From Luteimonas sp. J29 (lineage in GTDB: Bacteria > Pseudomonadota > Gammaproteobacteria > Xanthomonadales > Xanthomonadaceae), in the NCBI RefSeq assembly GCF_000472505.1, contig NZ_AWZR01000003.1, positions 1-64,000 on the forward strand: a stretch of 64,000 nucleotides of DNA, written 5' to 3'. The stretch's first letter is position 1. Each line of letters opens with the position of its first letter. Below are positions 45,306-53,570 of the stretch, piece after piece. Under the pieces are notes generated by a model. That model worked only from the letters and a program-made list of their open reading frames with translations, was not told the origin of the DNA and did no database searches. The translations under genes were made by a program, and so were the position numbers.

Positions 45306-47123
45306 TCAGTCCGGCGCCGTCGCGGCGAGCGCGCGCAGGCGTTCGCCGATCCGTTCCAGGTTGCCTTCGGCGTCCCGCAGCCGCCTGCGCTGCCGCTCCG
45401 GCAGCCAAGCGAGCGCGGTCTCGTACAGCCCTGCATGCGCCGCGCGCAGGCGCGCGTCGACCTCGGCGACGCGCGTGGCAAGCAGCTCGCGTTCGGCCTC
45501 CTGCGGCAGCCCGTAGCCGGGGCCGGGCAGCAGCACGGCCGGCCGGCCCGCGCCGGCGCCGTCCGACCACAGCGCCTGCAACAGCGCTTCGACCGTGCCG
45601 TCCCCCTCGCCATCGCGGCGGTAGCGGCGGCGCAGGGTCTCGCGCGCCCGCGCCTGCTCCTGGCGCAGCGCCGCCTCCTCCAGCACCAGCAGGGCCGCTG
45701 TGGCGCGCAGGCCGCCGCGCACGAGCCATTCGCCGCGTACCGCCGGATCGAGCCGCAGCCAGGCATCGGCGTTGCGCGCCGGAAGCGCCAGTTCCGCGGA
45801 GGCGACCGCGTACATCTCGCCGAAGTGGCGCGCCAGCGAATCGAAGCGATGGCCCAGGCGCAGCGCCTCGGCCTCGTCGTCGAGCACCGACGCGTCGGCG
45901 ATCCCGGCGCGCTCCAGGCGCCGCAGCAGTCCGCTCGGCGTGATGCTGCGCAGGCGCGGGCCGTCGCGCCCGGGCAGCGCGTCGTTGAGCAGCTTCCAGG
46001 CTTCGACCGCGCAGTTGTTGCCGACGAACCGGTAGCGGCCGTCGTAGCTCCAGTGCACGCGCGCGGCGCGCTCGAGCAGGCGCGCGACCTCCTCCGGTGC
46101 CAGCCGCAGCGGCACCGAGCGCAGGCCGCGCAGTTCGACCCGCGTGTACTCGTCCACGACCTGCGCCAGCGGCAGCACGAACAGGCGCGAGGGATAGCCT
46201 CCGGTCAGCCCGCGCCAGTTCGACACCTGGACCTCGTCGACGAAGGCGCGGAACGAGAGCACCAGGTGGTGTTCGAGGTCGAGCCGGCAGTCCGGCCCCG
46301 GCGCGCGGCCCGGCGCGCACACCACCAGCCGCAGCATGCCGTGGCCCCAGCGGCTCATCGGCGAGGCATCGGCTTCGGCCAGCAGGTAGTCCACGCCGGC
46401 GACGCGCGCCGGATCCACCGCCAGCAGCTGCAGCCCCGCTCCTTCGTTGCCGGCGGCCACCAGCGGCAGCGCGCCATCGCAGTCGGCGCCGCGCGCCGAC
46501 GGCGGCGTGCCGAGGCGCGCGACGAAGTACCGGTGCAGGTCGGGCCGGCGACAGGCGTATTCGGGGTCGAGCAGGAAGTGTTCGAGGTTGACCGCGAGGA
46601 ACTCGGCCGGGGACGCCAGTTCGTAGGGATCCGGGCTGCGGTCGCGGAAATCGTTGCGCCCGGTGCGCAGGCCCAGCCGCAGCGGCCGCACTGGCCAACC
46701 GGCGAGGTCGAGCAGGCGCGGATCGCGCGACAGGCCGCCCGCGGGCGAACGGTCGAAGACGTGGGCCAGCTCGTGCAGCAGCGTCGCCAGCGCGATCCGT
46801 GTGCCCGGATCGCGGTCGTCGGCCGGGTCGCGCGCCATCCAGCCGGCCAGCAGACGGCGGTCGAGGCCGATGCGTCCGTTGCGGGCGCGCCCGTGCACCT
46901 GCTCGGGCAGGTCGTCGCGCCAGCGCAGCGCCACCTCCCGCCCGAGGCCGTCGGCAATGCGCGGCGGCAGGCGGGCCATCGCCGCCGCGACGAGTTCACG
47001 GGTGGCGGCCTGCTCCGCCGGGGACAGCCCCTCGCCGTCGACCGCCATCCGCGGCTGCGCCGCGGCCGCCGCGGTGCAGGCCAGGAGCCCGGCGAGGCAG
47101 GACGCGCGGAACCGTCCGCGCAC
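45306..47123 (-). CDS. DUF4105-type exported protein with putative metallopeptidase-like motif
   Basis: 605 residues with a signal peptide (GLLACTAAAAAQ). The N-terminal half contains LATLLHELAHVFD, a HExxH-like zinc motif with acid downstream (EFLAVNLEHFL). The second half has the DUF4105 features: MSRWGHGMLRLVVC, LVLSFRA, and GNNCAVEAWKLLNDAL, a Cys-centred segment reminiscent of papain-like folds. Predicted periplasmic. The GTG start at 47123 lies only 5 bases after the stop of the DUF2388 gene, so both are one operon. Substrate unknown; a cell-envelope peptidase or amidase role is inference. Confidence 0.75.
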   Translation of the reverse strand: MRGRFRASCLAGLLACTAAAAAQPRMAVDGEGLSPAEQAATRELVAAAMARLPPRIADGLGREVALRWRDDLPEQVHGRARNGRIGLDRRLLAGWMARDPADDRDPGTRIALATLLHELAHVFDRSPAGGLSRDPRLLDLAGWPVRPLRLGLRTGRNDFRDRSPDPYELASPAEFLAVNLEHFLLDPEYACRRPDLHRYFVARLGTPPSARGADCDGALPLVAAGNEGAGLQLLAVDPARVAGVDYLLAEADASPMSRWGHGMLRLVVCAPGRAPGPDCRLDLEHHLVLSFRAFVDEVQVSNWRGLTGGYPSRLFVLPLAQVVDEYTRVELRGLRSVPLRLAPEEVARLLERAARVHWSYDGRYRFVGNNCAVEAWKLLNDALPGRDGPRLRSITPSGLLRRLERAGIADASVLDDEAEALRLGHRFDSLARHFGEMYAVASAELALPARNADAWLRLDPAVRGEWLVRGGLRATAALLVLEEAALRQEQARARETLRRRYRRDGEGDGTVEALLQALWSDGAGAGRPAVLLPGPGYGLPQEAERELLATRVAEVDARLRAAHAGLYETALAWLPERQRRRLRDAEGNLERIGERLRALAATAPD

Positions 47124-47128
47124 GGGGA

Positions 47129-47431
47129 TCAGCGGCGAGCCAGGATCGCCCGGGCCAGGTCGAGGTCGCTCGCCTCGCGCGCCGCCGCGTCGCGCTCGCG
47201 CAGCTGGCGCAGGGCGGCCTCCAGGCGCGCGCCGCGGATCGCGCCGTCGCTGGCCACGAACAGCGCGGCGTCGTCGCGCGCGGCCAGCACCAGCTTGTCG
47301 TCGCCGGAGCTGCTGCCCGACGAGGCGGACGTCCCGGCGGACGTGGCGCCACCGGTGGTGCCGGCGAAACTCCCGGCAAAGGCCGGTGCGGTGCAGGCCA
47401 GCAGGGCGGCGGCCAACAGCAGTCGCTTCAT
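47129..47431 (-). CDS. DUF2388 small periplasmic protein
   Basis: 100 residues. Signal peptide MKRLLLAAALLACTAPAFAG, then a Thr/Ser/Gly-rich stretch and the DUF2388 core: DDKLVLAARDDAALFVASDG, then IRGARLEAALRQLRERD. The family is known from Pseudomonas, where members are found beside DUF4105 genes; the same pairing is seen here. Function unknown. Two further DUF2388 paralogues, common elsewhere, are not present. Confidence 0.8.
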   Translation of the reverse strand: MKRLLLAAALLACTAPAFAGSFAGTTGGATSAGTSASSGSSSGDDKLVLAARDDAALFVASDGAIRGARLEAALRQLRERDAAAREASDLDLARAILARR

Positions 47432-47513
47432 CGCGGATGTCCAGAGGGGAAACCTGGCGAAAGCATATCGCGGCCCCTGCGGCGGCGGCTGAACAGCGCT
47501 CGCCCGGCGGGCC

Positions 47514-48899
47514 TCAGGGATCGAACAGCTTGCCCGGGTTCATCAGCCCGTCCGGATCGAGCACGCGGCGGATGCCGCGCATCAAATCGATCTCGGCCGC
47601 GCTCCGGGTCGAGGACAGGTAGGGCTTCTTGACCAGGCCGATGCCGTGCTCGGCCGAGATGCTGCCGCCGTGGCGCTGCAGCGACTCGGCCAGCAGCTTG
47701 GTCACCCGTTCGCAGTCGGCCACGAACGCGTCCTGGGCCATGCCGTCGGGCTTGAGCACGTTGATGTGCAGGTTGCCGTCGCCGATGTGGCCGAACCAGA
47801 CCACCTCGAAGTGCGGGTACTCGCGCGCCAGCAGGGCCTGGGTCTCGGCGAGGAAGGCCGGCATCGTCGAGATCCGCACCGAGACGTCGTTCTTGTACGG
47901 CACGTAGCGCGCCACGCTTTCGGTGATGCCCTCGCGCAGCCGCCACAGCTGCGCGGCCTGGGCCTCGCTCTGGCTGATCACGCCATCGACCACCCAGCCC
48001 TCGCCGACGCAGTACTCGAAGGCCTCCAGCGCCGCGGCCTCCTCCGCCTCGCCGGTGGCGAACTCGGTCACCACGTAGAACGGGTACGTTTCGGCGAACG
48101 GCGGCTGGGCGCCGTGCGCCACGACATGGTCCAGGGCGCGGTCGGTGAGGAACTCGAAGGCCTCCAGCCGCAGGCGCGCGCGCAGGGTGGAGAACACCTG
48201 CATGAGCGCCTCGAAATCCGGCAGTGCCAGCAGCATCACGCTGGTCGGCGGCGGCGGATCGGCCAGGCGCAGGGTGGCCTCGACGATGATGCCGAGCGTG
48301 CCCTCCGAGGCCACCGCCAGGTGGCGCAGGTCGTAGCCGCTGGAGTTCTTGACCAGGCCGCGGCCGAGATCGAGCAGTTCGCCGCGCCCGTCCACCAGCT
48401 TCAGCCCGGCCACCCACTCGCGGGTATTGCCGTAGCGGATCACGCGGATGCCGCCGGCGTTGGTGGCGATGTTGCCGCCGATGGTGCACGAGCCGCGCGA
48501 GGCGAAGTCCACCGGATAGGCCAGGCCGTGCTCGCGGGCGGCGTTCTGCACCGCTTCCAGCGGCATGCCGGCCTGGACCGTGAGCGTGCGGTCCACCGGG
48601 TCGAAGCCGAGGACGCGGTTCATCCGCTCCAGGCTGACCACCAGCTCGCCGTTGGCGGCGACCGCGCCGCCGGACAGCCCGGTGCGCCCGCCCGAGGGCA
48701 CGATCCCCACGCCGGTCCCGCGCGCCCAGCGCACGATCGCCTGCACCTCGTCCACCGTGGCGGGAAGCGCGATCGCCAGCGGCGCGGGCGTCCAGCGCCG
48801 GGTCCAGTCGCGCCCGTAGTGCTCGAGGTCGGCGGGATCGGTGAGCAGGCGCAGGTCGGGCAGCGTCTGCACGAGCCCGGCCAGGCGGGGATCGGTCAT
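47514..48899 (-). CDS. FAD-binding D-2-hydroxyglutarate dehydrogenase-like oxidase
   Basis: 461 residues of the FAD-binding_4/oxidase_4 type (GlcD, D-lactate and D-2-hydroxyglutarate dehydrogenases). FAD region: GVGIVPSGGRTGLSGGAV and FASRGSCTIGGNIATNAGG. The C-terminal half has GHIGDGNLHINVL and the metal site region GSISAEHGIGLVKKPYL. The start at 48899 (MTDPRLAGLVQ) is preferred. It is divergent from serA, 252 bases apart. In Pseudomonas, D-2-hydroxyglutarate dehydrogenase removes the 2-hydroxyglutarate made by SerA, which fits this pairing; D-lactate activity is the alternative. Confidence 0.88.
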   Translation of the reverse strand: MTDPRLAGLVQTLPDLRLLTDPADLEHYGRDWTRRWTPAPLAIALPATVDEVQAIVRWARGTGVGIVPSGGRTGLSGGAVAANGELVVSLERMNRVLGFDPVDRTLTVQAGMPLEAVQNAAREHGLAYPVDFASRGSCTIGGNIATNAGGIRVIRYGNTREWVAGLKLVDGRGELLDLGRGLVKNSSGYDLRHLAVASEGTLGIIVEATLRLADPPPPTSVMLLALPDFEALMQVFSTLRARLRLEAFEFLTDRALDHVVAHGAQPPFAETYPFYVVTEFATGEAEEAAALEAFEYCVGEGWVVDGVISQSEAQAAQLWRLREGITESVARYVPYKNDVSVRISTMPAFLAETQALLAREYPHFEVVWFGHIGDGNLHINVLKPDGMAQDAFVADCERVTKLLAESLQRHGGSISAEHGIGLVKKPYLSSTRSAAEIDLMRGIRRVLDPDGLMNPGKLFDP

Positions 48900-49106
48900 C
48901 GTCCGGGGAGGGTGCGGCGGGAGCGCAAGCGTGCCAGTCGCGGCCGCGGGCGTCCAGTTGCGAGGGCGTCCCGGCCGCCGCCCGCAGGCGTTCGTTTCCA
49001 GCGCAACGGAAAGCCGCGACGCGAGTGTTCCGTCCGTCGTGCCCGGTGTTCCGCGCAGCGACGCAAACCGGCGCTTGTGCAGCGCGGAAAACGCGGCGGC
49101 TTCTGG

Positions 49107-49112
49107 GATAAT
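49107..49112 (+). promoter_or_regulatory. candidate -10 box of serA
   Basis: GATAAT in TGGGATAATGCGCG, 39 bases before the serA start. No convincing -35. It lies in the shared divergent region with the D-2-hydroxyglutarate dehydrogenase gene. Confidence 0.35.
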
Positions 49113-49151
49113 GCGCGTCTTCGCCAACACGCCATCGGGAAGCCTACGCGC

Positions 49152-50393
49152 ATGACGCCCCTGAAGACCTCGTTCCCCAAGCAGGACATCCGCGTGGTGC
49201 TGTTCGAGGGCATCAGCCAGAGGGCGGTGGACGTCTTCCACGACGCCGGCTACGAGCAGGTGGAGCTGCTGCCCAAGTCGCTCACCGGCGACGAGCTGAT
49301 CGCGAAGGTGTCCGGCGCGCACATCATCGGCATCCGTTCGCGGACCCAGGTCACCGCCGAAGTGATCGCCCACGCGCGCAAGCTGATCACCATCGGCTGC
49401 TTCTGCATCGGCACCAACCAGGTCGACCTGGAAGCGGCGCAGCTGGCCGGCATCCCGGTGTTCAATGCGCCCTACTCCAACACCCGCAGCGTGGCCGAGC
49501 TGGTGGTGGCCGAGGCGATCATGCTGATGCGCGGCATCCCGCAGAAGAACGCCGAGTGCCACCGCGGCGGCTGGAGCAAGTCGGCCGCCGGCAGCCACGA
49601 AGTGCGCGGCAAGACCCTGGGCATCATCGGCTACGGCCACATCGGCACCCAGGTCGGCGTGCTGGCCGAGGCGCTGGGCATGCACGTGCTGTTCCACGAC
49701 ATCGAGGCCAAGCTGTCGCTGGGCAACGCGCGCGCCGCGGCCAGCCTCGACGACCTGCTCGAGCGCTCGGACGTGGTGACCCTGCACGTGCCCGAGACCC
49801 CGGCCACCCGGATGATGTTCGGCGCCGCGCAGATCGCGCGGATGAAGTCCGGTGCACACCTGATCAATGCTTCGCGCGGCACGGTGGTCGATATCGACGC
49901 GCTGGCCGCGGCGCTCGAATCGGGCCACATCGGCGGCGCGGCGGTGGACGTGTTTCCGGTCGAGCCCAAGGGCAACGGCGAGCCCTTCGAGTCGCCGCTC
50001 ACCCGCTTCGACAACGTGATCCTGACCCCGCACGTGGGCGGCAGCACGCTCGAGGCCCAGGACAACATCGGCGCCGAGGTCGCGGCCAAGCTGGTGCGCT
50101 ACAGCGACAACGGCTCCACCCTGTCGGCGGTGAACTTCCCCGAGGTCACCCTGCCCGAGCACGCCGGCAGCCACCGCATCCTGCACATCCACCGCAACGT
50201 GCCGGGGGTGCTGTCGCGCATCAACGAGCTGTTCTCGCGCGAGGGCGTGAACATCGACGGCCAGTTCCTGCGCACCGACGCCAAGGTCGGCTACGTGGTG
50301 ATGGACATCGCGTCCACGCCCGAGATCACCTCGCGCCTGCGCGCCGCGCTCAACGGCATCGAAGGCACGCTGCGCACGCGCGTCCTGTACTGA
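49152..50393 (+). CDS. serA: D-3-phosphoglycerate dehydrogenase with ACT domain
   Basis: 413 residues. First step of serine synthesis, NAD+-dependent oxidation of 3-phosphoglycerate. Features: LGIIGYGHIGTQVGVLAEAL (NAD site), NTRSVAELVVAEAIM, INASRGTVVDIDALAAAL, and the catalytic His in NVILTPHVGGST. The C-terminal ACT domain (HRNVPGVLSRINELFSREGV) indicates feedback by serine. Length matches the E. coli type (about 410). The ATG at 49152 gives the family N-terminus. Confidence 0.95.
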   Translation: MTPLKTSFPKQDIRVVLFEGISQRAVDVFHDAGYEQVELLPKSLTGDELIAKVSGAHIIGIRSRTQVTAEVIAHARKLITIGCFCIGTNQVDLEAAQLAGIPVFNAPYSNTRSVAELVVAEAIMLMRGIPQKNAECHRGGWSKSAAGSHEVRGKTLGIIGYGHIGTQVGVLAEALGMHVLFHDIEAKLSLGNARAAASLDDLLERSDVVTLHVPETPATRMMFGAAQIARMKSGAHLINASRGTVVDIDALAAALESGHIGGAAVDVFPVEPKGNGEPFESPLTRFDNVILTPHVGGSTLEAQDNIGAEVAAKLVRYSDNGSTLSAVNFPEVTLPEHAGSHRILHIHRNVPGVLSRINELFSREGVNIDGQFLRTDAKVGYVVMDIASTPEITSRLRAALNGIEGTLRTRVLY

Positions 50394-50586
50394 GCATCCG
50401 CGGTCGCCGGCGCCGACCGAGCGGGCGGCGGGCGGACTCGCCCTGCCCGGGGCGCCGGGGCATGGCGGCCGGGCGCTGCCATCGCGCCTTCATCCGCGGT
50501 GGCTATGCTGGACCGGCCCGCCCGGCAGCGGCGCGCCGCCCGCGCCGCCCCGGCCCGCGACGATGCCCAACGCAGAGGAGTCCGCC

Positions 50587-51270
50587 ATGCCCCGAGTCCC
50601 CACCGCGTTCCTGTTCGACCTCGACGGCACCCTCGTCGACAGCGTCTACCAGCACGTCCTGGCCTGGAAGGAGGCGCTCGACCGCGAAGGCGTGGACCTG
50701 TCGGTGTGGCGCATCCACCGCAAGATCGGCATGAGCGGCGGGCTGTTCACCAACATCCTGCTGCGCGAGACCGGGCTGGCGATCACCGAGGACCGGCTCG
50801 AGCGCCTGCGCGCCTGGCACGCCGAGGCCTACAACCGCCAGGCCGAGGCGGGCGCGATCCGGCCGCTGCCCGGCGCGCCCGAACTGCTGGCCTACCTCAG
50901 CGCCGAAGAGATCCCCTGGGCGATCGCCACCAGCGGCCGGATGGAGACCGCGGCGCCGAACATCGCCGCGCTCGGGGTCGATCCGGCCAGGGTGCCGGTG
51001 ATCACCCGCGACCAGGTGCGCTATGCCAAGCCCGACCCCGACCTGTTCATCGCCGCCGCCGAGCGGCTGGGCGTGGACATCGCGCACTCGCTGGTGATCG
51101 GCGACAGCATCTGGGACATGCTCGCCGCGCAGCGCGCCCGCGCCCTCGGCGTGGGACTGCTCTCGGGCGGCTACGGCCGCGAGGAGCTCGAGCGCTCCGG
51201 GGCGTTCCGGGTGTACGACGACCCGGCCGACCTGCTCCGCCACGTCGACGAGGTCGCGGCCCGGCGCTGA
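50587..51270 (+). CDS. HAD-superfamily phosphatase (phosphoglycolate-phosphatase-like)
   Basis: 227 residues. HAD motifs in order: FLFDLDGTLVDS (nucleophile Asp), IATSGR (motif II), KPDPDLF (motif III Lys) and VIGDSIWDMLAA (motif IV). A helical cap between motifs I and II places it in subfamily I. The start at 50587 is preferred because GAGGAG precedes it; ATG at 50563 is possible. It lies near serA but 193 bases away, so a link to serine synthesis (phosphoserine phosphatase) is possible but unsupported. The substrate is undetermined. Confidence 0.85.
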   Translation: MPRVPTAFLFDLDGTLVDSVYQHVLAWKEALDREGVDLSVWRIHRKIGMSGGLFTNILLRETGLAITEDRLERLRAWHAEAYNRQAEAGAIRPLPGAPELLAYLSAEEIPWAIATSGRMETAAPNIAALGVDPARVPVITRDQVRYAKPDPDLFIAAAERLGVDIAHSLVIGDSIWDMLAAQRARALGVGLLSGGYGREELERSGAFRVYDDPADLLRHVDEVAARR

Positions 51271-51286
51271 GCCGGTTCGCTCGGGA

Positions 51287-51859
51287 TCAGCCGGGCTCGG
51301 CCACGCCGGCCCGTTCATCCAGCCAGCGCCGCGCCATGCGCCGCAGCGAGCCGTCCGCGCCCGCGTCGCCCGCGATGGCCTCGACCGTGCGCCAGGCCAG
51401 CGCCAGCGATTCGTCGCTGACCTCGAAGGCCTCGTGTGCCCCGGCGCGCACGACGTAACGCACGTCGTAGTGCCAGTGGCCCGGCACGCCGCGGTGCTCC
51501 GGGATCCAGTGCCGGTCGAGGTCGAAGATCTCCGGCTCCACGCGCAGGCCGCGCAGGCCGGTCTCCTCTTCCGCTTCGCGCAGCGCCACCCGGGCCAGGT
51601 CGCGGTCGCCGTCGGCATGGCCGCCGGGCTGCAGCCACCGGTCCAGCTTGCGGTGGTGGACCAGGAGCGCGCGGGTGCCGGTGCGATCGACGAGCCAGGC
51701 CGACGCGGTGAAATGGCCGTCCAGGCGTTCGCGGGCGAACGGGTCGAGCGGATCGTCCAACAGGCTTGCGAATTCAGCGGCCACACCCGCCTGTCCAGGG
51801 TGGCGGCTTCCGAACGCCGCGAACGCCGCCGCCAGTCCCGACACTCCGTCCCCGCGCAT
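51287..51859 (-). CDS. Nudix hydrolase
   Basis: 190 residues. The Nudix box is GGHADGDRDLARVALREAEE followed by ETGL; the REAEEETGL part is intact, while the Glu normally expected between the two halves is Arg (GDRDL), a deviation worth noting. The N-terminal cap segment DPFARERLDGHFTASAWLVD resembles a subfamily of small-metabolite pyrophosphatases. Start at 51859 chosen for GGAG at 7-8 bases; an upstream ATG at 51892 is less well spaced. Substrate unknown. Confidence 0.82.
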   Translation of the reverse strand: MRGDGVSGLAAAFAAFGSRHPGQAGVAAEFASLLDDPLDPFARERLDGHFTASAWLVDRTGTRALLVHHRKLDRWLQPGGHADGDRDLARVALREAEEETGLRGLRVEPEIFDLDRHWIPEHRGVPGHWHYDVRYVVRAGAHEAFEVSDESLALAWRTVEAIAGDAGADGSLRRMARRWLDERAGVAEPG

Positions 51860-52011
51860 TCCCGTCTCCACTTCGCCGCTCCGGTCTGCCATTCTCCCCC
51901 GTCCCGGGCGCTGTTGTGCGACGCACAAGCGCCGGGTATGGTCGCGAAGGTAACCTTTCGCCCTTGCGCCTCGCGGCGACATCCATCCTTACTCGAATCG
52001 GGGAACCGCCA

Positions 52012-53511
52012 ATGTCGAAGAGTCTGTTCAGGGTCAAGCCGGTCGAACCGGCGCCGCATGTCGATGCCGGCGAACCGGTCGAAGGAACCCTGCAAGGCGA
52101 AGCGACGCTCAAGCGGACCCTGACCGCCCGCCACCTGGTGCTGCTGGGCATCGGTGCCATCATCGGCGCGGGCATCTTCGTCATGACCGGCCAGGCCGCC
52201 GCCAACCACGCCGGCCCGGCGATCATGCTCAGCTTCGTGCTCGCCGGCCTGGCCTGCGCCTTCGCCGGTCTGTGCTACGCCGAGTTCTCCTCGATGATCC
52301 CGGTCTCGGGCAGCGCCTACAGCTACACCTACGCCACCCTGGGCGAATCTGTGGCCTGGTTCGTCGGTTGGAGCCTGGTACTCGAGTACCTGTTCGCGGC
52401 GTCGGCCGTGGCGGTGGGATGGTCGGCCTACACCGTCAGCCTGATGGAGTCCGTGGCGCAGATGTTCGGCAGCGACTGGAAGTTCCCCGCGCTCCTCGCG
52501 TCGGCGCCGGTGACCTACGCCAACGGCAAGTTCGCCACCACCGGCTCGCTCTTCAACCTGCCGGCGGTGCTGATCGTCACCGGAGTGGGCTACCTGTGCT
52601 ACATCGGCATCCGCCAGTCGGCGACCGCCAACGCGATCATCGTCGCGATCAAGGTCACCGTGATCCTGGCCCTGATCGGCTTCGGCGCGGCCTACGTCAA
52701 CCCGGAGAACTGGGTGCCGTTCATCCCCGCCAACGAAGGCGGCGACCGCTTCGGCTGGCCAGGCGTGCTGCGCGCGGCCTCGATCGTGTTCTTCGCCTAC
52801 ATCGGCTTCGACGCGGTCTCGACCGCCGCCCAGGAAGCAAAGAACCCGCAGCGCGACATGCCGATCGGCATCCTCGGCTCGCTGGTCGTGTGCACGCTGC
52901 TCTACGTGGTCGTGGCCGCGGTGCTCACCGGCATGCTGTCCTACACCGAGCTGGGCACGGCCAAGCCCGTGGTGACCGCGCTCGAACGCTACCCGGCGCT
53001 GGGCTGGCTCAAGCTCGCGGTGGAGATCGGCGCCGTGGCCGGCCTGACCTCGGTGATCCTGGTGATGCTGATGGGCCAGCCGCGGATCTTCTACGCGATG
53101 TCGCGCGACGGCCTGCTGCCGCGCTTCTTCGGCGCCGTGCACCCGCGCCACCACACACCGCACAAGGCCACCGTGGTGGTCGCGATCATCGCCGCGATCC
53201 TGGCCGCGTTCTTCCCGCTGGGCGTGCTCGGCGACCTGGTGTCGATGGGCACCCTGCTGGCCTTCGCCACGGTATGCATCGGCGTGCTGGTGCTGCGCCG
53301 CACGCGCCCCGACCTCAAGCGCACCTTCCGGGTGCCGTTCGCGCCGGTGATCTGCATCCTCGGCGCGCTGTCGTGCCTGTCCCTGGTCGGCTTCATGGGC
53401 TGGTACAACTGGCTGCTGCTGGCCTGCTGGACCGCGGTGGGCTTCTTGATCTACTTCGGCTACGGCTACCGCCACAGCCGACTCAACCCGCCTGTCGGTG
53501 CCGGCGGCTGA
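52012..53511 (+). CDS. APC-superfamily amino acid permease (cationic-amino-acid-transporter type)
   Basis: 499 residues with about 12 membrane segments. The first carries the substrate-binding loop GIGAIIGAGIFVMTG, and later FFAYIGFDAVSTAAQEAKNPQRD is the conserved segment of the CAT/YfnA-like permeases. The N-terminal cytoplasmic part has LKRTLTARHLVLLGIG. It exchanges or imports amino acids across the inner membrane; substrate not decidable from sequence. It is followed after 59 bases by the NhaC antiporter gene. Confidence 0.9.
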   Translation: MSKSLFRVKPVEPAPHVDAGEPVEGTLQGEATLKRTLTARHLVLLGIGAIIGAGIFVMTGQAAANHAGPAIMLSFVLAGLACAFAGLCYAEFSSMIPVSGSAYSYTYATLGESVAWFVGWSLVLEYLFAASAVAVGWSAYTVSLMESVAQMFGSDWKFPALLASAPVTYANGKFATTGSLFNLPAVLIVTGVGYLCYIGIRQSATANAIIVAIKVTVILALIGFGAAYVNPENWVPFIPANEGGDRFGWPGVLRAASIVFFAYIGFDAVSTAAQEAKNPQRDMPIGILGSLVVCTLLYVVVAAVLTGMLSYTELGTAKPVVTALERYPALGWLKLAVEIGAVAGLTSVILVMLMGQPRIFYAMSRDGLLPRFFGAVHPRHHTPHKATVVVAIIAAILAAFFPLGVLGDLVSMGTLLAFATVCIGVLVLRRTRPDLKRTFRVPFAPVICILGALSCLSLVGFMGWYNWLLLACWTAVGFLIYFGYGYRHSRLNPPVGAGG

Positions 53512-53570
53512 CCCGCCGCCGGACCACCGATCCCGGCCAGCGAGCGCCACACCGCATTCCAGGGGCCTTC

